Below, one piece after another: positions 6,144-12,857 of a DNA stretch of 12,857 nucleotides. Under the pieces are notes generated by a model, which was not told where the DNA came from, made no database searches, and was given only the letters and a program-made list of their open reading frames with translations. The translations under genes and the position numbers were made by a program. Source of the DNA: Gammaproteobacteria bacterium (GTDB lineage Bacteria > Pseudomonadota > Gammaproteobacteria > SAR86 > TMED112). Position 1 is the stretch's first letter; each line of letters starts with the position of its first letter. The stretch is from positions 18,654 through 31,510 of the forward strand of contig NYSP01000032.1 of assembly GCA_002683115.1 (NCBI GenBank), written 5' to 3'.

Positions 6144-7107
6144 ATAAGTGCGCTCTTTCTTTGTAGGCTAAATAAGCAAAAGCAGCAGCTTCAACGAATT
6201 TTGAATCTATTAATTCTTCAGTTGTCTCCACACTTACTCCCAATAAATTTTTGATTCTACGCATGAGAAAAGCATTATAAATTCCTCCTCCATGTATGTA
6301 GACAATATCTGGAGAATTACAGTAAACATGAAAATCTTTAATTTTGAGCGCGCTCAACTCAACAAGTGTGCACAAAATGTCGTTTGAACTTACAGTTTTT
6401 TGAAAATTTTTAGAAGATTCAAATATTTCATAATAAAAACTAATGTCATCTGCCCTTGGGTAAGCAAGATGCTCTAATTTTTCTAGAAGAAAGTTTAAAA
6501 GCCTAATATTTGATTTTCCCTTTGCAGCTGTATCTCCATTTTTATCAAAATCCCCGATATTCAGATTTTTTGCCATTAAGTCGAGCAGACAATTACCGGG
6601 TCCGACATCTGATGCTTCAGAAATAGTATTGCCAACAAGATGTGTTCCATTTGAAATACCACCAATATTGAAAATAAGCTGAGAAACGCCTTCTTTGGCA
6701 AAAAAGTATTTATGAAATTCAGGTACTAGAGGCGCACCCCTGCCTCCTCTAGCAATATCAAAATTTCTAAAATCTGCGTAAATAGGTAAGGAAGTTTCCA
6801 TATTGATCTCTTCAGGATTACCAGCTTGGATACTGTATTCATCTGTATGAGAAATTGTTTGCCCTGGAAAAGCTACAGCCTTAATATTCTTCTCTGGCCA
6901 TTTTTTTCTCAAGAAATTAACTATCTCAATACTTTTTTGAGTGATTTCTTTTCCTATGAAATCTTGGTCTTCTGAACGTTTATAGTCTTTACTAAATTCT
7001 ATTGTAGCTGTGTCAATTAATTGAAAGCCCTTATCAAAATTTACTAGACATGCATCAAGGCTGTCTCGGCTAGTTCCAGACATCAAACCTATATAAAAAT
7101 TTTTCAT
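6136..7107 (-). CDS. anmK: Anhydro-N-acetylmuramic acid kinase (divergent, short)
   Basis: AnmK phosphorylates and opens 1,6-anhydro-MurNAc, released from peptidoglycan turnover, to MurNAc-6-phosphate. The 323-residue protein keeps the ATP and sugar signatures of the family: GLMSGTSRDSLDA (7-19), ADFR (111-114), GGRGAPLVP (121-129), NIGGISN (147-153), DVGPGN (167-172, with D167 as the likely catalytic base), HGGG (272-275) and EAAAFAYLA (306-314). It is roughly 40 residues shorter than the E. coli and Pseudomonas enzymes. Several motif positions differ from the family norm: SRDSLD for SLDG(V/A)D, FPGQT for SHGQT, and DV for DT. It overlaps the M23 endopeptidase gene by 4 bp (ATGA) and converges on erpA. 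No murQ is visible, so the next recycling step cannot be placed. The family call is strong, full activity is inferred. Confidence 0.9.
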   Translation of the reverse strand: MKNFYIGLMSGTSRDSLDACLVNFDKGFQLIDTATIEFSKDYKRSEDQDFIGKEITQKSIEIVNFLRKKWPEKNIKAVAFPGQTISHTDEYSIQAGNPEEINMETSLPIYADFRNFDIARGGRGAPLVPEFHKYFFAKEGVSQLIFNIGGISNGTHLVGNTISEASDVGPGNCLLDLMAKNLNIGDFDKNGDTAAKGKSNIRLLNFLLEKLEHLAYPRADDISFYYEIFESSKNFQKTVSSNDILCTLVELSALKIKDFHVYCNSPDIVYIHGGGIYNAFLMRRIKNLLGVSVETTEELIDSKFVEAAAFAYLAYKERAHLFK

Positions 7108-8342
7108 TGGATGCTTGTGATATTTGAAATAATTTCTGATCTCTCTGCAACTAGCTTATCAAAGTATTTTTTATTATAAGAATTAATGGATTGGGCGTTT
7201 GGTGGCTCCACTTTTACAGGATCTGTATGCTTGCCATTTATATGAAATTCATAATGAAGGTGTGGCCCAGTAGCTAAGCCTGTTGACCCTACATAACCAA
7301 TAGTTTGCCCTTGAGTCACCTTTGCACCTTTTTTAATACCTTTTGCAAATCCCCTTAGATGAGCATATCTAGTCATATATTTGTTGTAATGCATTACATC
7401 TATGTAATTACCATATGAATTGGAATACTGGGCGCTTTTTATAACACCATCACCTGTTACTTTTACAGCAGTTCCTGCTCTTGCAGCATAATCAGTTCCC
7501 TTGTGAGCTCGAATTTTGTTTAAGATAGGGTGCTTTCTATTAGGATTGTAGTGTGAACTTATTCTTGCAAATTCTATTGGAGTTCTGAGAAAAGCTTTTC
7601 GTACATTATTGCTGTCTGTTGTGTAGTAGTCCTTTCTTCCTCTTTGCGTAAATCTTATTACAGTTATTTCTGAGCCTTTATTTGTGAACTCAGCTGCCAA
7701 AATATCTCCATGCGAAACTAATCGGCCGTTTGAGAAAACATCCTCATAAAGAATTTTCACTGTGTCGCCATTTCTGATGTCATAGGCGTAATCAATATCC
7801 CATCCAAAAATATAGATCAGGTCCCCTAAGACAGATTCTGGTACATCAGCTTTTTTTCCAGAAGCATAAAGTGAATCAGTGATTATAAATTCTCGAAATT
7901 GAGCAATCTTTTCAAGGCTATTTCTTTGCCTCTCAAATTCATATTCACCATTTTCAATTGTGAGGACATCAATATAAAAATCTTCATTAAATCTTTTCAC
8001 ATATGTTATTCCATTTTTTATGGTTATATAAATTTGATCATTAACTCTTAGGCTAATGAAATCTTTAAGGTCTCTGTCTTGCCCGATTTGATTAATCACT
8101 ACTGGACTAACGCCAAAATCTACCATAGTTGAATAAAAAGTATCACCAGATTTAATAATCACTTTATTTTCTTTTGGTAGATCAAGATTAGCCTCTTCAG
8201 TTTGAAAAGAAATTTTTTCAATAGTGAGCTCTGGCTGTTCACTAAAGCTTCTGTTCTCAGAATCAGCTGCTATTAAAAAAATAAAAATCGAAGGGATTAA
8301 TAAAATAGCAAGAATTAATTTTATATGAGAGCCTGTGTACAT
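7104..8342 (-). CDS. mepM: Periplasmic M23 peptidoglycan DD-endopeptidase (MepM-like)
   Basis: This 412-residue zinc peptidase probably cuts peptide cross-links in peptidoglycan to allow wall growth. An N-terminal hydrophobic segment (about 8-25) acts as a signal anchor. Residues about 60-110 (IIKSGDTFYSTM onward) resemble the LysM/OapA-type domain found in MepM. The M23 domain shows HKGTDYAA (280-287), giving ligands H280 and D284, then MTRYAHL (323-329) and GPHLHYEFH (359-367), giving H361 and H363. All catalytic residues are present. It is coupled to anmK by ATGA, joining wall cutting and wall recycling. It diverges from tyrS over 25 bp; no Shine-Dalgarno sequence is visible. The gene name follows the Pseudomonas neighbour of anmK and tyrS; NlpD or EnvC-type regulators are less likely because the active site is complete. 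Confidence 0.92.
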   Translation of the reverse strand: MYTGSHIKLILAILLIPSIFIFLIAADSENRSFSEQPELTIEKISFQTEEANLDLPKENKVIIKSGDTFYSTMVDFGVSPVVINQIGQDRDLKDFISLRVNDQIYITIKNGITYVKRFNEDFYIDVLTIENGEYEFERQRNSLEKIAQFREFIITDSLYASGKKADVPESVLGDLIYIFGWDIDYAYDIRNGDTVKILYEDVFSNGRLVSHGDILAAEFTNKGSEITVIRFTQRGRKDYYTTDSNNVRKAFLRTPIEFARISSHYNPNRKHPILNKIRAHKGTDYAARAGTAVKVTGDGVIKSAQYSNSYGNYIDVMHYNKYMTRYAHLRGFAKGIKKGAKVTQGQTIGYVGSTGLATGPHLHYEFHINGKHTDPVKVEPPNAQSINSYNKKYFDKLVAERSEIISNITSIQ

Positions 8343-8367
8343 GTTCTGATATTATATATAAAGCTAA
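8343..8367. promoter_or_regulatory. 25-bp divergent start region between the M23 endopeptidase and tyrS
   Basis: The whole gap between the two ATGs is 25 bp. The minus strand has TATAAT (8351-8356), 8 nt before the endopeptidase ATG. The plus strand has TATAAA (8357-8362), 5 nt before the tyrS ATG. Neither start has a Shine-Dalgarno sequence. If these are -10 boxes, the -35 elements lie inside the opposite gene and both mRNAs begin at or near the start codon. No convincing -35 hexamers were found. Confidence 0.35.
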
Positions 8368-9570
8368 ATGAATGATTCTAAAAAACAAATTGAGATTATA
8401 AAACAAGGTATCGATGAGATCATCGGTGAAGCTGAATTAATTGAAAAAATCGAATCAGGAAAAAAATTGATTATAAAAGTAGGTTTTGATCCAACAGCAC
8501 CTGATTTACACCTTGGACATACTGTTATCCTCAGAAAAATGCGCCAATTCCAAGATTTAGGTCATACCGTAGTATTCCTGATCGGAGATTTTACTGGAAG
8601 AATCGGAGATCCTAGTGGCAAAAATAAAACAAGACCTCCACTTACTGATACTGAGATAAAGCTGAACGCAAAAACTTATGAGGAGCAAGTTTTTAAAGTA
8701 CTTGATAGTAAAAAAACAAAAGTTGATTTTAATTCCAGATGGGGAGATGAAATGAGTGCAGCTGATATGATTAAACTTTCGGCTCAATCTACAGTTGCCA
8801 GAATGATTGAAAGAGATGATTTCTCAAAAAGATACAAAAATAATCAACCTATCTCTATTCATGAATTCTTATATCCTCTTATGCAAGGACAAGATTCAGT
8901 AGAGCTTAAAGCTGATGTTGAGCTTGGAGGCACTGACCAAAAATTTAATCTTTTGGTTGGAAGAGACCTTCAAAAAAACATAGGCATGGTGCCTCAGACA
9001 ATTATCACTCTTCCACTTCTTGAGGGTTTGGATGGCGTTAAAAAGATGTCTAAGACTGAAAATAATTATATTGGAATAACCGAAAATGCCGATCAAATTT
9101 TCGGCAAAACTATGTCAATTCCAGATGAAATAATGTTTAAGTGGTTTGATTTATTAAGCTTAAAAGACACTAGTGAGATTGAAAATTTAAAACAAAATAT
9201 AGAAAAAGGTGGCAATCCGAGAGATGTCAAAATCGCCCTTGCTCACGAATTAACAGAGAGATTCACATCAAAAGTAGAAGCGGACAAAGCACAGGATAAT
9301 TTTTTTAAAAAGTTTTCAACTAATGAGTTACCAAGTGATATTGAAGAGATAACATTAAAACACTCAGGTAATTACCCAATACCTAATTTGTTAAAGGATG
9401 TGGGTTTTGCAGTAAGCACTTCAGAGGCATTGAGATTAATAGATCAAGGTGCTGTTAAAGTTAATCAGGAAAAAGTTGAATCAAAGGAATTTGATGTTGC
9501 TTTCGATAGTAAACTACTTATTCAAGTTGGGAAGAAAAAAATTATGTATGTAACCATCAAAGGAGAATAG
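8368..9570 (+). CDS. tyrS: Tyrosyl-tRNA synthetase
   Basis: TyrRS is a class Ic aminoacyl-tRNA synthetase that charges tRNA-Tyr. The 400-residue protein has the [15 protein letters not shown] region (39-53) with the HIGH-type motif HLGH (48-51), the [13 protein letters not shown] stretch (72-84), the tyrosine/tRNA acceptor-side GGTDQKFN (187-194) and KMSKT (226-230). A C-terminal S4-like RNA-binding domain (about 335-395) ends the protein with DQGAVKVNQ (359-367). The form resembles the shorter-motif TyrRS subgroup found in Pseudomonas and many other bacteria (KMSK), not E. coli-type TyrRS (KFGK). It diverges from the M23 gene and is followed 2 bp later by a reductase gene, likely in the same transcript. 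The ATG at 8368 is the first in frame after the gap. Confidence 0.96.
   Translation: MNDSKKQIEIIKQGIDEIIGEAELIEKIESGKKLIIKVGFDPTAPDLHLGHTVILRKMRQFQDLGHTVVFLIGDFTGRIGDPSGKNKTRPPLTDTEIKLNAKTYEEQVFKVLDSKKTKVDFNSRWGDEMSAADMIKLSAQSTVARMIERDDFSKRYKNNQPISIHEFLYPLMQGQDSVELKADVELGGTDQKFNLLVGRDLQKNIGMVPQTIITLPLLEGLDGVKKMSKTENNYIGITENADQIFGKTMSIPDEIMFKWFDLLSLKDTSEIENLKQNIEKGGNPRDVKIALAHELTERFTSKVEADKAQDNFFKKFSTNELPSDIEEITLKHSGNYPIPNLLKDVGFAVSTSEALRLIDQGAVKVNQEKVESKEFDVAFDSKLLIQVGKKKIMYVTIKGE
9559..9565 (+). promoter_or_regulatory. Strong Shine-Dalgarno sequence for the reductase gene
   Basis: AAAGGAG lies 7 nt before the ATG at 9573 and within the last codons of tyrS. It fixes the reductase start and supports translation as the second gene of a tyrS transcript. 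Confidence 0.8.
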
Positions 9571-9572
9571 AA

Positions 9573-10730
9573 ATGAGTGCTAAAGAATATGATCTAATTG
9601 TTTTTGGAGCAACAAGTTTCACAGGAAAACTAGTTGTTGAATATCTGAATGAAAGATACTCTGGCAAGCTTAAATGGGCTATTGCAGCAAGAAACCATGA
9701 AAGAATTGAAGCTGTTAAAAATGAGCTATCTATTGATGTTCCAAGTTTAATCCTTGATTCATCAAACATGGAAGATATAGAAAAGGCCATGAAAATGACT
9801 CGTTTGATACTTACTACTGTTGGACCATACCAGCTTTACGGAAATGATATTTTAGCTATGTGTGCAAAACACGGTGTTGATTATGTTGATCTAAGCGGTG
9901 AGCCTGGATGGATGCATGATATGCAAAAACATATAGCTGAAGCAAAAGAAAGTGGAGCACGAATTGTTCATAGTTGTGGTTTTGATTCAATTCCATCTGA
10001 TCTTGGAGTTCTCTATTTGCAAAACTTAGCTAAAGAAAGGTTTGATAAGCCTGTTGAACATATAAAATGCCGAGTTAGATCGATGAAAGGTGAATTTTCA
10101 GGTGGTACTGCAGCTTCATTGCAAGCAACTATGAGTAAATTAAGAGAAAACCCTGATTTATTTAACATTTTAATCGACCCCTTCTGTTTGTGTGAGGGTT
10201 TCAAAGGCCCTGATCAGCCTCGAGATAATAAACCTTACCATGACGATGTAACTAATGAATGGGTTGCGCCTTTTTTTATGGCAGCAATCAATACAAAGAA
10301 CGTTCACAGATCAAATACCATGATGGGTCATCCATATGGAAAAGATTTTCTCTACGATGAAATGTTTTCAGCTGGACCCGGCGATGAGGGTCAAAAAATT
10401 GCTCAAGCAATTGCTGCTTATAATCCTCTAATGGGAGAGAATGTACCTAAACCAGGCGAAGGTCCATCAAAAGAATCTAGAGATTCTGGGAATTATGACA
10501 TGCTATTTGTTGGCGTTGATCAAGGAGAAATAAAAGTCAGTGTTTCAGTTAAGGGTGAAGGAGATCCAGGATATTCTTCAACATCTAAAATGATAGCTGA
10601 AAGCGCTTTATGCTTACTTTTTGACTGCCCTGATTTAGAAGGCGGGATATATACTACAGCGCCAGCAATGGGTGAGAAATTGATTAGTAGACTTGAAGAA
10701 AATAATGTAATGCACTTCTCAGAAGAGTGA
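9573..10730 (+). CDS. Saccharopine-dehydrogenase-family reductase (trans-acting enoyl reductase-like)
   Basis: This 385-residue NAD(P)-dependent enzyme belongs to the saccharopine dehydrogenase-like family, with closest general resemblance to mycobacterial trans-acting enoyl reductases. The N-terminal Rossmann fold shows YDLIVFGATSFTGKLVVEYL (6-25), with the GATSFTG nucleotide loop at 12-18 and the AAR end of the second strand (38-40). GPYQLYG (84-90), YVDLSGEPGW (104-113) and SCGFDSIPSDLG (134-145) are typical of the family, as is the SGGT motif (177-180). No lysine-pathway context is present, so true saccharopine dehydrogenase activity is unlikely. The substrate is unknown; a lipid or polyketide-like enoyl or keto group is a guess from the family. 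It starts 2 bp after tyrS with a strong Shine-Dalgarno sequence and ends directly against the opposing TPR gene. Confidence 0.82.
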   Translation: MSAKEYDLIVFGATSFTGKLVVEYLNERYSGKLKWAIAARNHERIEAVKNELSIDVPSLILDSSNMEDIEKAMKMTRLILTTVGPYQLYGNDILAMCAKHGVDYVDLSGEPGWMHDMQKHIAEAKESGARIVHSCGFDSIPSDLGVLYLQNLAKERFDKPVEHIKCRVRSMKGEFSGGTAASLQATMSKLRENPDLFNILIDPFCLCEGFKGPDQPRDNKPYHDDVTNEWVAPFFMAAINTKNVHRSNTMMGHPYGKDFLYDEMFSAGPGDEGQKIAQAIAAYNPLMGENVPKPGEGPSKESRDSGNYDMLFVGVDQGEIKVSVSVKGEGDPGYSSTSKMIAESALCLLFDCPDLEGGIYTTAPAMGEKLISRLEENNVMHFSEE

Positions 10731-11168
10731 TTACCAAGATTTCTTAGCTGTTTTATCCATATATTTCTCAAGCATGTCCAACTCATCACAACCGTTTGGA
10801 CAAAGCTCTTTTAAAAGAGAAAGGTTTTGTTCTGCTGAGTCAATATCGCCTAACTCAACAAACAGTTCACCCTGATATTCAAGAGCCTGTTTATGGTTAG
10901 GATCAAGTTGTAATGCTTTCTTGTAATATCTGTCAGCCTGTTTATATTTTTCTAATTTTCTGTGTGCAAATGCATACATGCTCCAACCATCTGGATCTTT
11001 TTTTTCAGCTCTAACATATTTTTTAAGTACCTTTAAAGCCTCATTGTAATCACCAATGTATAGATATTTTTCAGCTTTTTCATAAAGCTCAGTAGGATTA
11101 ACTTTTTTGGATCCTGCTGCTTCGATGGCGGTGGATAGGATAATAAGAATGATTATTAAATATTTCAT
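10731..11168 (-). CDS. Small secreted TPR-repeat protein with CxxxC motif
   Basis: This 145-residue protein has a hydrophobic signal sequence (MKYLIIILIILSTAIEAAG), with probable cleavage after an alanine near 17-18, so a periplasmic location is expected. Three tetratricopeptide-like units follow at about 27-58, 61-94 and 95-128, with the usual A/G/Y spacing (YNEALKVLKK, YKQADRYYKKALQLDP, IDSAEQNLSLLKEL). It ends with a conserved-looking LCPNGCDELDMLEKY segment, in which C123 and C127 could form a disulfide in the periplasm. TPR proteins of this size with a CxxxC end are seen in other proteobacteria without a defined role; a scaffold function is inferred. Its stop codon directly abuts that of the convergent reductase. 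The upstream region shared with the tRNA promoter is very AT-rich. No Shine-Dalgarno sequence is visible. Confidence 0.8.
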   Translation of the reverse strand: MKYLIIILIILSTAIEAAGSKKVNPTELYEKAEKYLYIGDYNEALKVLKKYVRAEKKDPDGWSMYAFAHRKLEKYKQADRYYKKALQLDPNHKQALEYQGELFVELGDIDSAEQNLSLLKELCPNGCDELDMLEKYMDKTAKKSW

Positions 11169-11234
11169 TATTACTATTTGCTTTTAAATATAATTTTTTC
11201 AACACAAAATTTTAAATACCAAAAAATTGATTTG

Positions 11235-11262
11235 TAGACTTAAGAATTAAAAAATCTATAAT
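11235..11262 (+). promoter_or_regulatory. Promoter of tRNA-Ile and probably of the phosphoesterase
   Basis: TAGACT (11235-11240) and a perfect TATAAT (11257-11262) are 16 bp apart. Transcription would begin near 11269, leaving a short 5' leader for RNase P to remove before the tRNA at 11275. There is no room for another promoter between the tRNA and the following gene, so this promoter probably serves both. Confidence 0.65.
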
Positions 11263-11274
11263 AATTTGTTCTTT

Positions 11275-11351
<77 letters not shown>

Positions 11352-11353
11352 TT

Positions 11354-11357
11354 GGAG
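11354..11357 (+). promoter_or_regulatory. Shine-Dalgarno sequence deciding the phosphoesterase start
   Basis: GGAG lies 6 nt before the ATG at 11364 but directly touches an in-frame ATG at 11358. The spacing favours 11364. The site lies in the 12 nt that separate the tRNA CCA end from the coding region. Confidence 0.65.
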
Positions 11358-11363
11358 ATGGAC

Positions 11364-12857
11364 ATGAAGAGACTTAACCTAATTCTTTTTTGCTTATTAA
11401 GCTTTTCAATCACATCCCATGATAATTGGAGCCCATCAAAGCTATCTGAAGATATTGCTCATGCACCATCAGTTTTGCCTGATAGAGTTGTTTTAACTTG
11501 GAACGATAATCCCACTTCGACGCAATCAGTAACATGGCGTACCGACATAAGTGTAAAACAAGGTAAAGCACAAATTGCAAAAGCCAACGCCAACGGAAGA
11601 GCTCTAGAAATATCTGAACATAAGGCTACAACTGCGTATTTTATGAGTGATATTAATGAAGCTCATTATCATAACGTTACTTTTACAGACCTTGAACCAG
11701 AAACACTATACGCATATAGAGTTGGTGATGGGGAGAACTGGACTGAGTATTACCATTTTAAAACTGCCAGTTTAAAGCCTGAGCCTTTTAGTTTTATATA
11801 TTTTGGTGACGCTCAAAACGAAGTAAAAACTCATTGGTCACGTGTTTTTAGGGAAGCTTTTCGTGATGCACCAAGAGCGGCATTTACACTTCATGCAGGC
11901 GATTTAATTGATGAACATTATATGGACTCTCAATGGGGTGAATGGCACCAAGCTCCTGATTGGGTGAATGGCACTATTCCAGTAATAGCGACACCAGGAA
12001 ATCATGAATATTTGGATGATTCACAACGAAAAAGAATTTGGAAAAATAAAAAAGGCATTGAAGTAAAAATTGAAGTCGAAGAATATACATTTCACGCGCC
12101 AGGAATCTTTAAACTAATAATCGAAGATGAATTTGAGCAAAGTGGATCTTTGTTGGTTAAAGAGACTGGTCAGATTGAATCAATTGATTCTGGCATTGAA
12201 TTAATAACTGGTTTTTCTCAAACCGAATTAAAAGGCAAAGTAATTTTAGGTGGAGGTGCTCCACTTTATGATCGACTCCAAAACCCTACTGGACAACCTA
12301 TATTAAGTACTCATTGGCGCCCGCAATTCTCTTTCCCAATACAGGATGTGCCAGTAGAGAGCTTAGAAGAAACAGTATATTTTCTTGATTATCAAGGTGT
12401 TAGATTAATCTCACTAAATTCTAATACTGAACTTGAAGTCCAAGCTCCATGGTTAGAAAAAGTTCTTGAACAGAACCCGAATCAATGGACAATTGTTACT
12501 TTTCATCATCCAATGTATTCCCCTGCATCAGACCGAGATAATATTGAGTTAAGACAAGCATGGAAACCTCTTTTTGATAAATTCAAAGTCGACCTAATCT
12601 TAAGTGGTCATGATCATACCTACTCCAGAACAGGACTTGTTGATACCAAGAATTTAAAAAATGTACCAACTGGTTATCAGCAAGCTTATGATCCAGAGAT
12701 TGGCACAGTTAATGTTGTTTCAGTGAGTGGTCCGAAAATGTATGAAATTACGAAAGGTAATTATGCTAAAACTTTTGCAGAAAACACTCAGCTTTATCAA
12801 ATTATTGATATAGATAATGATATTCTCAGATTCAGGGCCTTTACAGCCACAGGTGAG
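11364..12857 (+). CDS. Secreted purple-acid-phosphatase-like metallophosphoesterase, 3' end missing
   Basis: The frame is open for 498 codons to the window end, so the C-terminus is missing. A short signal peptide (MKRLNLILFCLLSFSITS) predicts export. Residues about 40-135 form a purple acid phosphatase N-terminal/fibronectin-like beta domain (VVLTWNDNPTSTQSVTWRT at 42-60; EPETLYAYRVG at 111-121). The dimetal phosphoesterase core follows: FGDAQN (148-153, D149), HAGDLID (177-183, D180), PGNHEY (211-216), FHHPMYS (380-386) and SGHDHTYSR (414-422). All usual metal ligands are present except the tyrosine of the purple GDxxY block, where D183 stands. Between GNHEY and the family's HWRPQFSFP (317-325) lie about 100 residues, a likely insertion. 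It probably hydrolyses phosphate esters in the periplasm or outside the cell; the substrate is unknown. It is probably co-transcribed with tRNA-Ile. Confidence 0.88.
   Translation, partial: MKRLNLILFCLLSFSITSHDNWSPSKLSEDIAHAPSVLPDRVVLTWNDNPTSTQSVTWRTDISVKQGKAQIAKANANGRALEISEHKATTAYFMSDINEAHYHNVTFTDLEPETLYAYRVGDGENWTEYYHFKTASLKPEPFSFIYFGDAQNEVKTHWSRVFREAFRDAPRAAFTLHAGDLIDEHYMDSQWGEWHQAPDWVNGTIPVIATPGNHEYLDDSQRKRIWKNKKGIEVKIEVEEYTFHAPGIFKLIIEDEFEQSGSLLVKETGQIESIDSGIELITGFSQTELKGKVILGGGAPLYDRLQNPTGQPILSTHWRPQFSFPIQDVPVESLEETVYFLDYQGVRLISLNSNTELEVQAPWLEKVLEQNPNQWTIVTFHHPMYSPASDRDNIELRQAWKPLFDKFKVDLILSGHDHTYSRTGLVDTKNLKNVPTGYQQAYDPEIGTVNVVSVSGPKMYEITKGNYAKTFAENTQLYQIIDIDNDILRFRAFTATGE

Noticed and set aside
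8557..9096. Open frames on the minus strand inside tyrS
   Set aside because: They are short, lack a domain and lie opposite core catalytic motifs of tyrS, so they are chance frames.
11169..11234. AT-rich stretch upstream of the TPR gene as a strong promoter
   Set aside because: Several TATATT-like and TTGAAA-like words occur, but none combine at a proper spacing, so no specific promoter is called.
11358..11363. An earlier in-frame ATG for the phosphoesterase
   Set aside because: It touches the GGAG ribosome site with no spacing, so the ATG at 11364 is the better start; the difference is only two residues.

Overview
This window is AT-rich, densely packed bacterial DNA. The gene set points to a gammaproteobacterium: a PriA helicase tail, PcnB-type poly(A) polymerase, HemL plus the flavodoxin-type protoporphyrinogen oxidase HemG, ErpA, AnmK and an OapA/LysM-type M23 endopeptidase. 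The low GC, overlapping genes and near absence of intergenic DNA suggest a streamlined, probably marine lineage such as SAR86. That placement is inference from gene content and composition only. I see no insertion sequences, phage genes, CRISPR array or rRNA.

Layout. (1) 1-549 is the 3' end of priA (+). (2) 508-5118 is a tight minus-strand run transcribed hemL > PfkB (adenosine-kinase-like) > pcnB > deoxynucleoside kinase > tsaE. Its junctions are an 11 bp overlap, a 2 bp gap, a 14 bp overlap and a 4 bp ATGA overlap. The last gene runs 42 bp into priA. (3) hemG (5197-5736, minus) lies 78 bp upstream of hemL, so an early and a late haem step are neighbours. (4) erpA (+) diverges from hemG and converges on anmK with an 8 bp overlap. 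anmK and an M23 endopeptidase form an ATGA-coupled minus pair that diverges from tyrS across 25 bp. (5) tyrS and a saccharopine-dehydrogenase-like reductase form a plus-strand pair that abuts, without a gap, an opposing secreted TPR protein. (6) A tRNA-Ile(GAT) gene with a good promoter at 11235-11262 is followed 12 nt later by a secreted purple-acid-phosphatase-like metallophosphoesterase that runs off the window.

How the genes fit together. The hemL run combines tetrapyrrole synthesis, purine (deoxy)nucleoside phosphorylation, RNA polyadenylation and t6A tRNA modification. The anmK/M23 pair is a cell-wall module (cutting and recycling of peptidoglycan). The order erpA-anmK-M23-tyrS resembles, from memory, the arrangement in Pseudomonas. 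Most genes show no Shine-Dalgarno sequence; clear ones precede only the PfkB kinase, the reductase and the phosphoesterase.

Most of the window is ordinary housekeeping sequence, and I found no clear new multi-gene system. The most checkable oddities are: a C-A mismatch in the T stem of the tRNA-Ile; the tRNA-mRNA arrangement with the phosphoesterase; an apparent insertion of about 95 residues inside that enzyme's catalytic domain; -10-like boxes placed so close to start codons that leaderless mRNAs are suggested; a TsaE tail encoded antisense to the conserved PriA terminus; and an AnmK with altered signature motifs.
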